A stretch of DNA of 64,000 nt, taken from Planococcaceae bacterium Storch 2/2-2. Lineage in GTDB: Bacteria; Bacillota; Bacilli; Bacillales_A; Planococcaceae. Each line of letters opens with the position of its first letter. Within the stretch, counting starts at the first letter, position 1. Under the pieces are notes generated by a model that saw only the letters and a list, made by a program, of their open reading frames with translations, had not been told where the DNA came from and made no database searches. This document shows, piece by piece, positions 27,193 through 36,060 of this stretch. The translations under genes and the position numbers were made by a program. The DNA lies in NCBI GenBank assembly GCA_009740415.1, contig WOYE01000002.1:62001-126000 (forward strand), given 5' to 3'.

Positions 27193-28335
27193 GTGAATAA
27201 AAACAATTTTGACATCCGCCGTCTTGAAAAAGTGTTCAACAATATGGTAGAGACGATGGACGAATCAAAAAAGGATATTTTTAAAATTAGTGAAGATAGT
27301 CGAAAGACGTACGAAGAATTGAAAATGGAGCTTGAAATCGTTCAAGCTGAAGTGACGCGAATGATCGATAGTAGCGATGCGCTCGAAGAAGAGACGCAGC
27401 GTGCGCGCCGTCATTTAGCAAAAGTGTCACAAGAATTCGACCGCCATACGGAGAGAGAGTTAAAAGAGGCGTATGAAGTGGCGAATGAATTGCTCGTCCG
27501 TTTATCGATCAATCGATTAGAGGAAAAACAGTTGCGCGAACGTCGCGACGAATTGGAGCGTCGTATTGCCGCGCTCGTTGAAACGGTCGAGCGAGCCGAC
27601 CAATTGGCAGGGCAAGTGACGATCGTTTTAAATTATTTGACGTCGGATTTGAAAGATGTCGGGCCGGCTCTTCAAAGCGCTCAACAACGTCAAGAGTTGG
27701 CGATGCAAATTATTCAGGCGCAAGAAGAAGAGCGGAAGCGGTTGTCGCGTGAAATTCACGACGGGCCCGCTCAGTCGTTAGCGAATGTGACGTTACGTGC
27801 TGGACTGATTGAACAGATGGGTCAACAAATCGGAAACGAAATGATCGTCGAAGAGTTAAGTACGTTGAAAGAATTATCGCGTGAAGCGCTGCGTGAAGTG
27901 CGACGAATCATTTACGACTTACGACCGATGGCGCTCGACGATCTCGGGATCGTGCCGACGTTGAAGCGCTATTTGAAAAAAACGATGGACTACCACGAAG
28001 GCGTCGAGATTCACTTCCAAAGCATCGGAGAACCGAAGCGGTTTGATTCGAACTGTGAGGCATCGGTCTTTCGTATCGTTCAAGAGTCTGTTTCAAATGC
28101 GTTGAAGCATGCAGAAGCGCGTGATATTTGGGTGAAAGTCGAGTGGCTTCGTGATACAATGAACATTGTTGTGAAGGACAATGGTATCGGTTTCGACCAA
28201 AACGAACGGAAAGATAAGTCATTCGGTTTAATAGGGATGAGAGAGCGAGTCGACTTATTAAAAGGTTCGATGTCCATTCAGTCAAAAGTGAACGAAGGAA
28301 CGACGATTTTCTTTCAATTACCAACGTCGCTCTAG
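27193..28335 (+). CDS. degS: Two-component sensor histidine kinase DegS
   Basis: This 380-residue soluble kinase has no membrane segment. Residues 1-175 are an N-terminal sensor rich in coiled coil. A HisKA_3 domain follows with His189 in SREIHDGPAQ, the same number as in B. subtilis, then a GHKL ATPase domain (DNGIGFD, GLIGMRERVDLL). It phosphorylates DegU and influences exoenzymes, motility and competence. The start is GTG at 27193. degU follows after about 60 bases. This window also contains comK and the flagellar genes that DegU controls in Bacillus. Confidence 0.96.
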   Translation: MNKNNFDIRRLEKVFNNMVETMDESKKDIFKISEDSRKTYEELKMELEIVQAEVTRMIDSSDALEEETQRARRHLAKVSQEFDRHTERELKEAYEVANELLVRLSINRLEEKQLRERRDELERRIAALVETVERADQLAGQVTIVLNYLTSDLKDVGPALQSAQQRQELAMQIIQAQEEERKRLSREIHDGPAQSLANVTLRAGLIEQMGQQIGNEMIVEELSTLKELSREALREVRRIIYDLRPMALDDLGIVPTLKRYLKKTMDYHEGVEIHFQSIGEPKRFDSNCEASVFRIVQESVSNALKHAEARDIWVKVEWLRDTMNIVVKDNGIGFDQNERKDKSFGLIGMRERVDLLKGSMSIQSKVNEGTTIFFQLPTSL

Positions 28336-28396
28336 TACGATTCCATACAAAGCACGAACAAGAGGATAAGAGATAAAACTATCGGAGGGAAATATT

Positions 28397-29071
28397 ATGA
28401 CGACTATTTTAATAGTAGATGACCACCAACTTTTCAGAGAAGGGGTCAAGCGCATTTTAGATTTTGAAGAAACATTCGAAGTAGTAGGAGAAGGAGACGA
28501 TGGAATTGAAGTCGTAGAGTTGTACGACAAATACAATCCAGACGTCGTTTTGATGGACATTAACATGCCACAGATGAACGGGGTAGAGGCGACAGAACAG
28601 TTGCTTCAACATCATCCGGACGCAAAAGTGATCATTTTATCAATTCACGATGATGAGTCGTACGTATCCCATGCGTTGAAGTCAGGTGCACTCGGCTACA
28701 TGTTAAAAGAAATGGACGCGAATGCCATCGTAGAAGCGATTAAAGTCGTCGCAAGCGGCGGTTCGTACTTGCACCCGAAAGTGACGCACAACTTAGTTCA
28801 AGAATTTAAACGGTTGAGCGAACGCGAACATAAAGGGTCGTTCCAACCAGCTGAAGTTCGCCGCCCGCTTCATTTATTAACGAAGCGTGAATGTGAAGTG
28901 TTGCAATTGTTAACGGATGGACAAAGTAACCGTGCGATTGGGGAGTCGCTTTTCATTTCTGAAAAAACGGTGAAAAACCACGTGTCGAGCATTTTGCAAA
29001 AAATGAGCGTGAACGATCGAACGCAAGCCGTTGTCATGGCCATTAAAAACGGTTGGGTTGAAGTGAAGTAA
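28397..29071 (+). CDS. degU: Response regulator DegU
   Basis: The 224-residue protein is a NarL-type regulator. The receiver domain has Asp54 in [13 protein letters not shown], and a LuxR-type helix-turn-helix (about 160-220; [23 protein letters not shown]...[12 protein letters not shown]) binds DNA. In Bacillus, unphosphorylated DegU helps ComK at its own promoter, and DegU-P drives exoenzyme and flagellar control. GGAGGG precedes the ATG. It shares a transcript with degS. Confidence 0.96.
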   Translation: MTTILIVDDHQLFREGVKRILDFEETFEVVGEGDDGIEVVELYDKYNPDVVLMDINMPQMNGVEATEQLLQHHPDAKVIILSIHDDESYVSHALKSGALGYMLKEMDANAIVEAIKVVASGGSYLHPKVTHNLVQEFKRLSEREHKGSFQPAEVRRPLHLLTKRECEVLQLLTDGQSNRAIGESLFISEKTVKNHVSSILQKMSVNDRTQAVVMAIKNGWVEVK

Positions 29072-29098
29072 GCCTGCCGGTAAGAAAGGTAGATGTAC

Positions 29099-29764
29099 AT
29101 GCGAAAGCGGACAGGGACGTTTCTCGTCGCAATCGGTTTGTTGCTCGGTGGTTGTAGCGCAGCGAATGAAGAGAGTGGCGGAGGAACGACTGAAGACGGT
29201 GAAGCAACAGAAGGAGTAGGGACTGTTGATCACGGTATTAAAGATGCTCCGAACGTAGAACTACCGACTGAAGAACAGCCGGATGCTGCGAAAGAAGAGC
29301 AACCGAAAGAAGAAACCGAACAACCTTATGAGCTCGCAGAAGATGGAGAGCTTGAAGAAGTAACCGACATACCGGAAGAAGAAAAGCTCGCGATCATGGA
29401 TCAATTGGACGAATACATTCGAGCGATCAACGAACAAAATATCGACGCATACGTTGCTACTTTGTCACCGAATGAAAATGTCATCCCGATTGAAGCACAT
29501 AAAAAACAAATGAGTGAGATGTTTGAAACGGTCGACGTCTTGTACGAACCGACTCATTCACGCATCGTCGCGTATGATGAAAAAGAAGGCGTCGCTCAAG
29601 TGTTTACGACGTTTTCCATCGTGACGAATACGAAAGGTCAAGACGATTTTCGGATGCGCGATGCTCGTCAAGTGACGATGTTGGAAAAAGTAGAAGGCGA
29701 GTGGAAAGTAGCTGCCTTTAAAATTGAAGATGATGCGACACTTCTCGAAGATACTGACGGTTAA
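29099..29764 (+). CDS. Lipoprotein with NTF2/SnoaL-like C-terminal domain
   Basis: The protein begins with a lipoprotein signal peptide ending in a LLGGC lipobox (Cys near residue 19-20). A very acidic, low-complexity linker of about 70 residues follows (many E, D, P and T), then a C-terminal alpha+beta domain (about 105-215; DQLDEYIRAINEQNIDAYVATLSP...VTMLEKVEGEWKVAAFKI) typical of NTF2-like folds. The ATG at 29099 is chosen over that at 29093 because AAAGGT is then at proper spacing. It follows degU closely and may be co-transcribed. The function is unknown; it is probably anchored on the outer face of the membrane. Confidence 0.72.
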   Translation: MRKRTGTFLVAIGLLLGGCSAANEESGGGTTEDGEATEGVGTVDHGIKDAPNVELPTEEQPDAAKEEQPKEETEQPYELAEDGELEEVTDIPEEEKLAIMDQLDEYIRAINEQNIDAYVATLSPNENVIPIEAHKKQMSEMFETVDVLYEPTHSRIVAYDEKEGVAQVFTTFSIVTNTKGQDDFRMRDARQVTMLEKVEGEWKVAAFKIEDDATLLEDTDG

Positions 29765-29767
29765 AAG

Positions 29768-29811
29768 AAGCTAGTTGTTTGCGAACGATTCGCATCCAAC
29801 TAGCTTTTTTT
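29768..29811 (+). terminator. Terminator of degSU-lipoprotein unit
   Basis: AAGCTAGTTG and GCGA pair with TCGC and CAACTAGCTT, followed by a T7 run. Confidence 0.92.
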
Positions 29812-29812
29812 G

Positions 29813-29925
29813 ATTGTATAATCGATGTTGAGACCATTCCTTCGGATAGGCGGGCAAAGCGTGAGGCGATCTTATTCGAGCATATGTCGCTAGGCGTCGA
29901 TTCGCAACGATTCCGTCGTGTAACT
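29813..29925 (+). repeat. Dispersed terminator-associated repeat, copy 2 (degenerate)
   Basis: Directly after the terminator T-run comes ATTGTATAATCGATGTTGA, then ACCATTCCTTCGGAT and GCAAAGCGTGAGGCGATCTT, matching the left half of the 45.4-kb copy. CGCTAGGCGTCGATTCGCAA is a weaker match to its right half. The right part overlaps the last codons of comK on the other strand. Confidence 0.55.
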
Positions 29926-30354
29926 GTTCCACGTCAGCAACGTCCGAGAAAGTTGTACGTTTAACGTATATTCACTGCAGGCGACCGTCGCTCGTTGCCC
30001 ATCGACGAACGTGAGCTCGGTCGTTTTCGCATCTCGTTTTTTAATATGTTCGATATGGAAAAAAGAGAGCCACGCATTGTCCGGATGGTGCGGTGACAAC
30101 GTCGGAAATAAAACGAGCGGTACGTCGAGTCCAATTTCGATAATGAGTGGCAGTTTTTGATGCGCTGTCCATTTTTTGCGAGCGAACGCTTCATGTGCGG
30201 CGTACGGGCGATTGAGTAGTTTGAACGAACGAAGCAACAGTTTTCGCGGCGTTAACGTGCTGAAAAACTGTTCGTGTGGCAATAAAATTTTCGTTCGATT
30301 CGGTCCTTCTGTCGTCGGAAGTAACGCCATCGTTTGAATGTGTAAACTGTTCAA
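29890..30354 (-). CDS. comK: Competence transcription factor ComK (short C-terminus)
   Basis: The core matches ComK: RKLLLRSFKLLNRPYAAHEAF corresponds to the R-S-C-x-F-F-G-S-S-Y-A-G segment. VPLVLFPTLSPHHPDNAWLSFFHIEHI aligns closely with the IFLFPTLSSTRPQCGWISHVHV region, and the ELTFVDGQRATV...SEYTLNVQLSRT part corresponds to the EVTFSNGKTMEL...SYNSFENQVYRT block. ComK activates the DNA-uptake genes. The TTG at 30354 is preferred, with GAGGAGG 8 bases upstream. At 154 residues it lacks most of the tail found in the 192-residue B. subtilis protein; its last dozen codons overlap a repeat copy. Whether it is functional is unclear. Confidence 0.82.
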   Translation of the reverse strand: MNSLHIQTMALLPTTEGPNRTKILLPHEQFFSTLTPRKLLLRSFKLLNRPYAAHEAFARKKWTAHQKLPLIIEIGLDVPLVLFPTLSPHHPDNAWLSFFHIEHIKKRDAKTTELTFVDGQRATVACSEYTLNVQLSRTLLTWNSYTTESLRIDA

Positions 30355-30455
30355 TCGGTCCACCTCCTCGTTCTATCATAAAAAAAGAAGTGAAAAAAAC
30401 AACCGGTTTCTCTAAAATCGAAATTTCATCTTACGTACGGTGGAAAAACTAAAAA

Positions 30456-30491
30456 AGATACGTGAGCCGATCGAGCTCGCGTATCTTTAAG
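30456..30491. terminator. Terminator of hmoB
   Basis: AAAGATACG and GAGC pair with GCTC and CGTATCTTT around a short loop, between the hmoB stop and the comK promoter region. On the minus strand it ends hmoB. Confidence 0.8.
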
Positions 30492-30513
30492 GCGTTGTCA
30501 ACGAATCGTCTTT

Positions 30514-31038
30514 TTACGATTCGCTCTCTTCTTTTTCGAGATCTTCTTTTCGTGTACGGTACGTCGTGACGTAAGAAGCGCTCGTGAAAATGTGAGAGCC
30601 ACTCGTTTCGTCGCGTTCCGGTTTTTGATGAGACGCTTTAAAATCTTGTGAGTTTTTCCACACGTCGTAAAACTGAGGATCCGACCATTCGGTTAAGACG
30701 ACGTACGTGTCAGAATAGATCGGGCGGAGTAAACGAAAGGCGATGAATCCTGGTTGATCATCGAGTTTACTTTCGCGACTCGTGAAACGGTGCTCGAAAA
30801 TCGGACGTCCTTCATCCGTTACCGGAATGTTATTCAAGACGAAGTAGCCGATCGGCTCGATTTCACCTTGTGAAGCGATCACTTTGTACGAACGAGGTGT
30901 CGTAAAAACAGAAGCACCGTCTGTTTCGTGTAAAAGCAATGAATGTCCTGGTCCGTGTGTAATGATGATCTCTTCGTTTTTCTCAGCAATTTTTTCTAAA
31001 AAATCGCGCGTTCCTGTTGTGAAATACATATTTTTCAT
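30514..31038 (-). CDS. hmoB: Heme-degrading monooxygenase HmoB-like
   Basis: The 174-residue protein has the two-part HmoB layout: an N-terminal extension (about 1-70) and a C-terminal ABM ferredoxin-like domain (FTSRESKLDDQPGFIAFRLLRPIYSDTYVVLTEWSDPQFYDVWKNSQDFKASHQ) with the conserved asparagine/tryptophan pattern of IsdG-type enzymes. It opens the heme ring to release iron. It is divergent from hemE, the same linkage as yhgC and hemEHY in Bacillus, so heme synthesis and turnover genes are adjacent. AGAAGG lies upstream of the ATG. A 19-residue acidic tail is added at the C-terminus. Confidence 0.87.
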   Translation of the reverse strand: MKNMYFTTGTRDFLEKIAEKNEEIIITHGPGHSLLLHETDGASVFTTPRSYKVIASQGEIEPIGYFVLNNIPVTDEGRPIFEHRFTSRESKLDDQPGFIAFRLLRPIYSDTYVVLTEWSDPQFYDVWKNSQDFKASHQKPERDETSGSHIFTSASYVTTYRTRKEDLEKEESES

Positions 31039-31145
31039 AAAAATCGACCTTCTTTCTCTCTAATGAGTTCGTACAGTACATTTCCCTGTCGTTTCCTTTT
31101 TTAAACGAAAATTGGGACGAAAGCGACGAAAGGAAGTACAAATTT

Positions 31146-31174
31146 ATGACAAAACGGATAGAAGCCTATACAAT
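31146..31174 (+). promoter_or_regulatory. SigA-type promoter for hemEHY
   Basis: ATGACA (31146-31151) and TACAAT (31169-31174) are 17 bases apart, each one mismatch from consensus, about 80 bases before the hemE start. Confidence 0.6.
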
Positions 31175-31253
31175 GTACGTAGAAACACTTATATTAAGTA
31201 ACGGTTAAGTAGCACGAAAACTATTATTCTAATGAAAGTAGGGACATCATTTT

Positions 31254-32306
31254 ATGACAACATTTAATGATACATTGCTTCGGGCAGCTAGAGGAGAAAA
31301 GATTTCACATACGCCAGTTTGGTATATGAGACAGGCGGGACGTTCACAACCAGAATACCGTAAAATTAAAGAGACGCATTCTTTAGAACAAATTACGCAC
31401 GATCCAGAGTTATGTGCATATGTCACGGAATTACCAGTTGCACAGTACGACGTAGACGCAGCGATTTTGTATAAAGATATCGTAACACCACTTCCTGGTA
31501 TGGGAATCGACGTGAAAATTAAATCAGGTGTCGGCCCAGTTATTAGTAATCCGATTCGTTCGGTACAAGACGTCGTCAACTTAGGCGAACTGTCACCGGA
31601 AGATGACATTCCGTACGTATTAGAGACGATTAAAATTTTAACGGAAGAAAAATTGAACGTACCGCTTATCGGATTTGCGGGCGCACCGTTTACACTCGCA
31701 AGCTACATGATCGAAGGCGGTCCTTCAAAAGGGTACCACTTAACGAAATCGTTCATGAAAAACGAGCCAGAAGCATGGTACTTACTCATGGATAAATTAG
31801 AACATATGACGATTACGTACATTCGCGCACAAGTCGCGGCGGGCGCAAAAGCGTTCCAAATTTTCGACTCATGGGTCGGAGCGCTTAGCGTAGAAGATTA
31901 CAGAATTTTCGTAAAGCCGACGATGACACGTATTTTCGCAGTACTTCGCGAATTGAACGTACCGATGATCACATTCGGTGTCGGAGCAGGTCACTTAATG
32001 GAAGATTGGAACGAACTTCCGATCGACGTATTAGGTCTCGACTGGCGTTCAACGATCAAAGAAGCAGAAGCGCGCGGTATCGAGCGTCCAGTTCAAGGAA
32101 ACTTAGATCCGTCACTTCTTCTTGCAGATTGGCCAATTATTGAACGTGCTGCGAAAAAGATCATCGAACAAGGGGTCGAACACGGTGAAAATGGAAGTCA
32201 CATTTTCAACTTAGGACACGGTGTGTTCCCAAGTGTGAACCCGGATACGTTGAAACGTTTAACAGCATTCATCCACGAATACAGTGCACAATTACGTAAT
32301 GCTTAG
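31254..32306 (+). CDS. hemE: Uroporphyrinogen decarboxylase
   Basis: HemE removes four carboxyl groups from uroporphyrinogen III to give coproporphyrinogen III. The 350-residue protein has the signatures [16 protein letters not shown] near the N-terminus and [17 protein letters not shown]. It is the first gene of hemE-hemH-hemY, the late heme cluster found in Bacillus. The ATG follows AGTAGGG. Strong preferred-codon use suggests solid expression. Confidence 0.97.
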   Translation: MTTFNDTLLRAARGEKISHTPVWYMRQAGRSQPEYRKIKETHSLEQITHDPELCAYVTELPVAQYDVDAAILYKDIVTPLPGMGIDVKIKSGVGPVISNPIRSVQDVVNLGELSPEDDIPYVLETIKILTEEKLNVPLIGFAGAPFTLASYMIEGGPSKGYHLTKSFMKNEPEAWYLLMDKLEHMTITYIRAQVAAGAKAFQIFDSWVGALSVEDYRIFVKPTMTRIFAVLRELNVPMITFGVGAGHLMEDWNELPIDVLGLDWRSTIKEAEARGIERPVQGNLDPSLLLADWPIIERAAKKIIEQGVEHGENGSHIFNLGHGVFPSVNPDTLKRLTAFIHEYSAQLRNA

Positions 32307-32346
32307 TAAACGTAAATCTTTGAAATGATCAGGAGTTGAAGACGAG

Positions 32347-33279
32347 ATGACGAAGAAACGAGTCGGTTTACTCGTAATGGCTTACGGGACACCGTACAAA
32401 GAAGAAGACATTGAACCGTATTACACGCACATTCGACGCGGACGTCCACCTGCTCAAGAGCAGTTAGACGATTTACGTCGTCGTTACGATGCAATCGGTG
32501 GCATTTCACCGCTCGCATCGATTACGAACGATCAAGCGGAAGCACTTTGCAACCGCATGAACGAAATGCAAGACGACGTCGAGTTCGTCGTGTATGTCGG
32601 ATTGAAACATATTACGCCATTTATCGAAGACGCAGTAGAACAAATGAACGAAGACGGCATTACAGAAGCAGTATCGATCGTCCTCGCCCCTCATTTCTCT
32701 ACATTTTCGGTGAAATCGTACAACGGTCGTGCCCAAGAGGAAGCGGCGAAGTACGGCATTTCACTTCGTTCGGTTGAAAGTTGGTACGCACAGCCGAAAT
32801 TTATCGACTATTGGGCAAACGAATTAAAAGAGTTGTACGAAGACATGCCAGCAGAAGAGCGCGATGCATCGTGTCTCATCGTCTCGGCACACTCGTTGCC
32901 AGAACGGATCATCCAAATGGGAGACCCGTATCCTCGTCAATTGAAAGAGACGGCGGAATTGATCGTGAAAGAAGCGAATATTTCGACGTACGCACTCGGT
33001 TGGCAAAGTGAAGGCAATACGCCGGATCCGTGGCTCGGCCCAGACGTGCAAGATTTGACAGCGGACTTACACGAAAAACACGGCTACAAGGCGTTCGTTT
33101 ATGCGCCAGTCGGATTCGTGTCGGATCATTTAGAAGTGCTTTACGATAACGATTACGAATGTAAAGTCGTTTGCGATCGCGTCGGTGCGGCGTATTACCG
33201 TCCGGCGATGCCGAATACGGCACCGCTCTTTATCGAAGCGATGGCAGATGCATTATTCGAAAAAATGAACGAACAATAA
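32347..33279 (+). CDS. hemH: Coproporphyrin III ferrochelatase
   Basis: This class of ferrochelatase (HemH/CpfC) inserts iron into coproporphyrin III in the coproporphyrin-dependent pathway of Gram-positive bacteria. The 310-residue monomeric protein has [26 protein letters not shown], the catalytic histidine in SAHSLPERI and the conserved glutamate in [12 protein letters not shown]. No C-terminal Fe-S cysteines are seen, as in Bacillus. It lies between hemE and hemY on one transcript. Confidence 0.96.
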   Translation: MTKKRVGLLVMAYGTPYKEEDIEPYYTHIRRGRPPAQEQLDDLRRRYDAIGGISPLASITNDQAEALCNRMNEMQDDVEFVVYVGLKHITPFIEDAVEQMNEDGITEAVSIVLAPHFSTFSVKSYNGRAQEEAAKYGISLRSVESWYAQPKFIDYWANELKELYEDMPAEERDASCLIVSAHSLPERIIQMGDPYPRQLKETAELIVKEANISTYALGWQSEGNTPDPWLGPDVQDLTADLHEKHGYKAFVYAPVGFVSDHLEVLYDNDYECKVVCDRVGAAYYRPAMPNTAPLFIEAMADALFEKMNEQ

Positions 33280-33292
33280 GAGAAGGATCGTG

Positions 33293-34720
33293 ATGAACAT
33301 GGACGAACGAAAACGAATCGTCATCGTCGGTGGAGGAATTACGGGATTGTCAGCGGCTTACAAATTGCAACGTGCGATGCGCGAGCAAAACGTGCCGCTC
33401 GACATTACGCTCGTCGAAGCAGCGGATCGACTCGGTGGAAAAATTGACACCGTTCGTCGAGACGGCTTCGTCATCGAGCGGGGACCCGATTCATTCCTCA
33501 TCCGAAAACAATCGATCGAACGACTCGCAGAGTCGCTCGGCATTGCTGATGAGCTCGTACGAAATGCGACAGGACAAGCATTCGTTTTACTCCATGATCG
33601 ACTGCATCCGATTCCAGGAGGCTCTGTCATGGGAATACCGACAGAGCTTTCTCCTTTTATCGGAACGGAGCTCTTTTCATGGAAAGGGAAGTTGCGCGCT
33701 GCAGGAGATTTTCTCCTTCCGCGTTCAGGTGTGAAAGGGGACCAACCGGTCGGTCCGTTTTTCCGACGACGTTTCGGAAACGAAGTCGTTGAAAACTTAA
33801 TCGAACCGTTGTTGTCCGGCGTGTACTCAGGTGATATCAATTACATGAGTTTACAAGCGACGTTTCCACAGTTTGCTGAAGCAGAAAAGAAACACCGCAG
33901 TTTAATTCTCGGGATGAAAAAATCACGCCCGAAAAAGCGCCCTGCTGCGACGACGAAAGAAACGAAAAAACTCGGTGCGTTCCATACGTTCCGAAACGGG
34001 TTGTCGACGTTAGTTGAATCGTTAGAGGAGGCGTTGAAAGATGACGTGCGCCTCATCACAGGAAACGGTGTCGTCGACATCGATCATGCGGAGCGAGGAG
34101 TGACGTTAACGTTACAAGACGGTATGACGCTCGAAGCGGATGACGTCATTTTAGCGACGAGTCACCAAGTAGCGGGTCGCATAATGCGCCGTCATGAACT
34201 GTTGCAAGAAGTGTCGACGATCCCGACGACGTCAACCGCGGCGATTTCGCTCGCGTACGATGCCGATCAAGTCGTACAAGAACAAGACGGAACCGGTTTT
34301 CTCGTTTCGAAAAAAAATGACTACGACATTACGGCATGCACGTGGACGAGTCGGAAATGGCCGACGACGACGCCCGATGGCAAAGTGTTGCTTCGCGCAT
34401 TCGTCGGACGTGTCGGTGAAGAACATTACGTCGAGTACGACGACGAAACGCTCGTCGACATTGCAAAACGAGACCTCGGCAAAATTTTCACAATTCAAGG
34501 CGAACCGAACTTCTCGGTCGTGACCCGTTTCAAAGAAGACCGTCCGCAATACCGGGTCGGTCATAAAGAGCGAGTCGCTCATGCGAGACGCCAATTGAAC
34601 GAGGTGTTCCCGATGATTCAATTAGCCGGTGCTTCTTACGACGGAGTCGGATTACCTGACTGTGTCGACCAAGGAGAAGCAGCAGCGGAACGGATCATTC
34701 GATCAGCACGCCGTTCTTAA
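33293..34720 (+). CDS. hemY: Coproporphyrinogen III oxidase (HemY/CgoX)
   Basis: HemY/CgoX oxidises coproporphyrinogen III to coproporphyrin III with oxygen, just before the HemH step. The 475-residue FAD protein opens with the dinucleotide-binding motif IVIVGGGITGLSAAYKL and has EAADRLGGKIDT, VIERGPDSFL and a C-terminal FAD segment with GVGLPDCVDQGEAAAERI. A GTG, ATG and second ATG occur together at the start; the ATG at 33293 has the best spacing to AGAAGGA. It is the last gene of the heme cluster. Confidence 0.96.
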   Translation: MNMDERKRIVIVGGGITGLSAAYKLQRAMREQNVPLDITLVEAADRLGGKIDTVRRDGFVIERGPDSFLIRKQSIERLAESLGIADELVRNATGQAFVLLHDRLHPIPGGSVMGIPTELSPFIGTELFSWKGKLRAAGDFLLPRSGVKGDQPVGPFFRRRFGNEVVENLIEPLLSGVYSGDINYMSLQATFPQFAEAEKKHRSLILGMKKSRPKKRPAATTKETKKLGAFHTFRNGLSTLVESLEEALKDDVRLITGNGVVDIDHAERGVTLTLQDGMTLEADDVILATSHQVAGRIMRRHELLQEVSTIPTTSTAAISLAYDADQVVQEQDGTGFLVSKKNDYDITACTWTSRKWPTTTPDGKVLLRAFVGRVGEEHYVEYDDETLVDIAKRDLGKIFTIQGEPNFSVVTRFKEDRPQYRVGHKERVAHARRQLNEVFPMIQLAGASYDGVGLPDCVDQGEAAAERIIRSARRS

Positions 34721-34726
34721 CCAAAC

Positions 34727-34766
34727 AAAAACAGCTACGCGAGACGCTCTCGTGTAGCTGTTTTTG
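34727..34766 (+). terminator. Terminator of hemEHY
   Basis: AAAACAGCTAC and CGAG pair with CTCG and GTAGCTGTTTTT around a 5-base loop, just after the hemY stop. Confidence 0.92.
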
Positions 34767-35091
34767 TTAAAAAACGTTATAGGTCCATTTCATTAGGAAC
34801 GGTAGCATGTCAGATCCAGACTCTCTCCACAAGAATCGTAACGGATCGGTGCTACTTTGAAAGAACACCCGGAAGTTGGGCGACTTCAAAAAGTATCCAC
34901 TTCTCTCCTCCACAGAGGGAAGCGATCTATTTACATTGTACGATGAAATGACATTCTGTTGTATACTTTTCACAACTTTGTCATATTGTAATAGTACAGA
35001 TTGTGTAAAAAAATATGTGTTGTATTAGTAAAGACGTTCATTCAAAACGAGAACGGAAGCATCGTTCGGTTTTTAAGACCGAGTCGCTTCA
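34767..35091. other. Intergenic region between hemY and the yhfH array
   Basis: No open reading frame of note. GAAGCATCGTTCGGT and ACCGAGTCGCTTC (35056-35090) form a long imperfect hairpin just after the last yhfH copy on the minus strand; it has no T-run, so it is a processing or weak termination signal at most. CTTCTCTCCTCCACAGAGGGAAG near 34900 resembles the inner hairpin of the dispersed repeats and might be a very decayed copy. Confidence 0.35.
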
Positions 35092-35220
35092 TTATTTCGT
35101 CATATTGCATGAATCACACGTGTTCGAGTAACATTCGTGTTGTTCTTCGATTTCATGACCGCACGTCGTGCACACTTTCGCAGGTAAGTTGCGGAAAAAT
35201 TGAACGATATTCGTCATCAT
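35092..35220 (-). CDS. YhfH-family small zinc-ribbon protein, copy 1
   Basis: This is a 42-residue protein: an amphipathic N-terminus (NIVQFFRNLPAK), then CTTCGHEIEEQHECYSNTCDSC. The two C-x-x-C pairs and flanking Cys/His residues look like a zinc site. The YhfH family lies next to lplJ in Bacillus as well, which supports the call. GGTGGAG precedes an ATG-ATG start. It differs only at scattered bases from copies 2 and 3, and the upstream 120 bases are also repeated. The function of YhfH is not established. Confidence 0.8.
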   Translation of the reverse strand: MMTNIVQFFRNLPAKVCTTCGHEIEEQHECYSNTCDSCNMTK

Positions 35221-35344
35221 GGCGAGCTCCACCTTTCTGTTCCGTTCGAAATTTACAGTTTCTGTACGGATGATTGATTGTCGACACGGAATTTCGAGTT
35301 CCAACGTCGCATATGAGATCGAAATTTATAGTTTCAATCGTCGA

Positions 35345-35473
35345 TTATTTCGTCATATTGCATGAATCACACGTGTTCGAGTAACATTCGTGTTGTTCTT
35401 CGATTTCATGACCGCACGTCGTGCACACTTTCGCGGGTAAGTTTCGGAAAAATTGAACGATATTCGTCATCAT
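35345..35473 (-). CDS. YhfH-family small zinc-ribbon protein, copy 2
   Basis: This 42-residue protein has the same predicted sequence as copy 1 (MMTNIVQFFRNLPAKVC... with CTTCGHE and CDSCNMTK). The GGTGGAG ribosome site and the TACAG-TTT-CTGTA dyad upstream are also kept. Identical protein with a few silent base changes argues for recent duplication and retained coding function. It is read leftward toward copy 1, with about 124 bases between genes. Confidence 0.8.
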   Translation of the reverse strand: MMTNIVQFFRNLPAKVCTTCGHEIEEQHECYSNTCDSCNMTK

Positions 35474-35597
35474 GGCGAGCTCCACCTTTCTGTTCCGTTT
35501 GAAATTTACAGTTTCTGTACGGATGATTGATTGTCGACACGGAATTTCGAGTTCCGCCTTCGTATATATGATTGAAATGTATAGTTTCAATCGGCGA

Positions 35598-35726
35598 TTA
35601 TTTCGTCATATTGCATGAATCACACGTGTTCGAGTAACATTCGTGTTGTTCTTCGATTTCATGACCACACGTCGTGCACACTTTCGCAGGTAAGTTACGG
35701 AAAAATTGAACGATATTTGTCATCAT
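35598..35726 (-). CDS. YhfH-family small zinc-ribbon protein, copy 3
   Basis: The 42-residue product is the same as copies 1 and 2, with one or two silent differences (TGTGGT for TGCGGT). The ATG-ATG start is kept with GGTGGAG upstream, but the region before it diverges from the other copies and lacks the dyad. It may therefore be expressed from a different promoter, possibly shared with copy 4. Confidence 0.8.
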   Translation of the reverse strand: MMTNIVQFFRNLPAKVCTTCGHEIEEQHECYSNTCDSCNMTK

Positions 35727-35797
35727 ATGAATCTCCACCTTCGTTTTTAGTCGAATCGTTGTTATAGTAAAGAGGAGTTCGAGTCCTCTATAGGATC

Positions 35798-35923
35798 TTA
35801 TTGATTGTTACAGTTTTCACATTGGTTCGTATAGCACTCATGTTGCTCTTCGATCTCATGACCGCATGAGCGACAAACTTTCGCAGGTAACTGACGGAAA
35901 AATTGAACGATATTGTCTACCAT
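35798..35923 (-). CDS. YhfH-family small zinc-ribbon protein, divergent copy 4
   Basis: This 41-residue protein (MVDNIVQFFRQLPAKVCRSCGHEIEEQHECY, then TNQCENCNNQ) keeps all the cysteines, the histidines and the central GHEIEEQHECY core, but differs from copies 1-3 at about a quarter of positions. AGAGGGA precedes the ATG. It is probably the older member from which, or beside which, the tandem array expanded. It is nearest to lplJ, as yhfH is in Bacillus. Confidence 0.8.
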   Translation of the reverse strand: MVDNIVQFFRQLPAKVCRSCGHEIEEQHECYTNQCENCNNQ

Positions 35924-35992
35924 AATAATCCCTCTTTCGTATCTGTTATATGTTAAAATGATAATCTGTGTCATGTTGTAGTACAGCGACTA

Positions 35993-36060
35993 GAATAAAA
36001 AAGACGATGTCAAAATCGTCTGACAATTCATCGTACGTTTGTTATACAACGAATTGAATT
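35993..36060 (-). ncRNA. Candidate short transcript or attenuated leader upstream of the yhfH array
   Basis: On the minus strand a promoter (TTGACA at 36091-36096, TACACT at 36067-36072, 18-base spacer) is followed within about 70 bases by a terminator (GACGAT...ATCGTC then T6, 35996-36022). No gene fits between. CAATTC...GAATTG could form an upstream stem. It may be a small RNA, or a leader whose terminator controls the yhfH genes downstream. Confidence 0.35.

Larger units (their letters stand above)
35092..35726 (-). repeat. 253-bp tandem repeat array of yhfH units
   Basis: The gene stop codons lie at 35092, 35345 and 35598, an exact 253-bp period. Units 1 and 2 repeat both the gene and its upstream region, including a TACAG-TTT-CTGTA dyad (near 35260 and 35513); the third unit repeats the gene only and has a different upstream region. 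Conservation extends across non-coding sequence, so this is a recent duplication of whole transcription units. Confidence 0.9.

Noticed and set aside
34880-34925. Sixth copy of the dispersed repeat after the hemY terminator
   Set aside because: Only the inner hairpin-like stretch is similar; the terminal arms cannot be found, so similarity is too weak to call.
35092-35726. CRISPR-like regular repeats
   Set aside because: The period is 253 bp, and each unit contains an intact small gene with a ribosome site, so this is gene duplication, not a CRISPR array.
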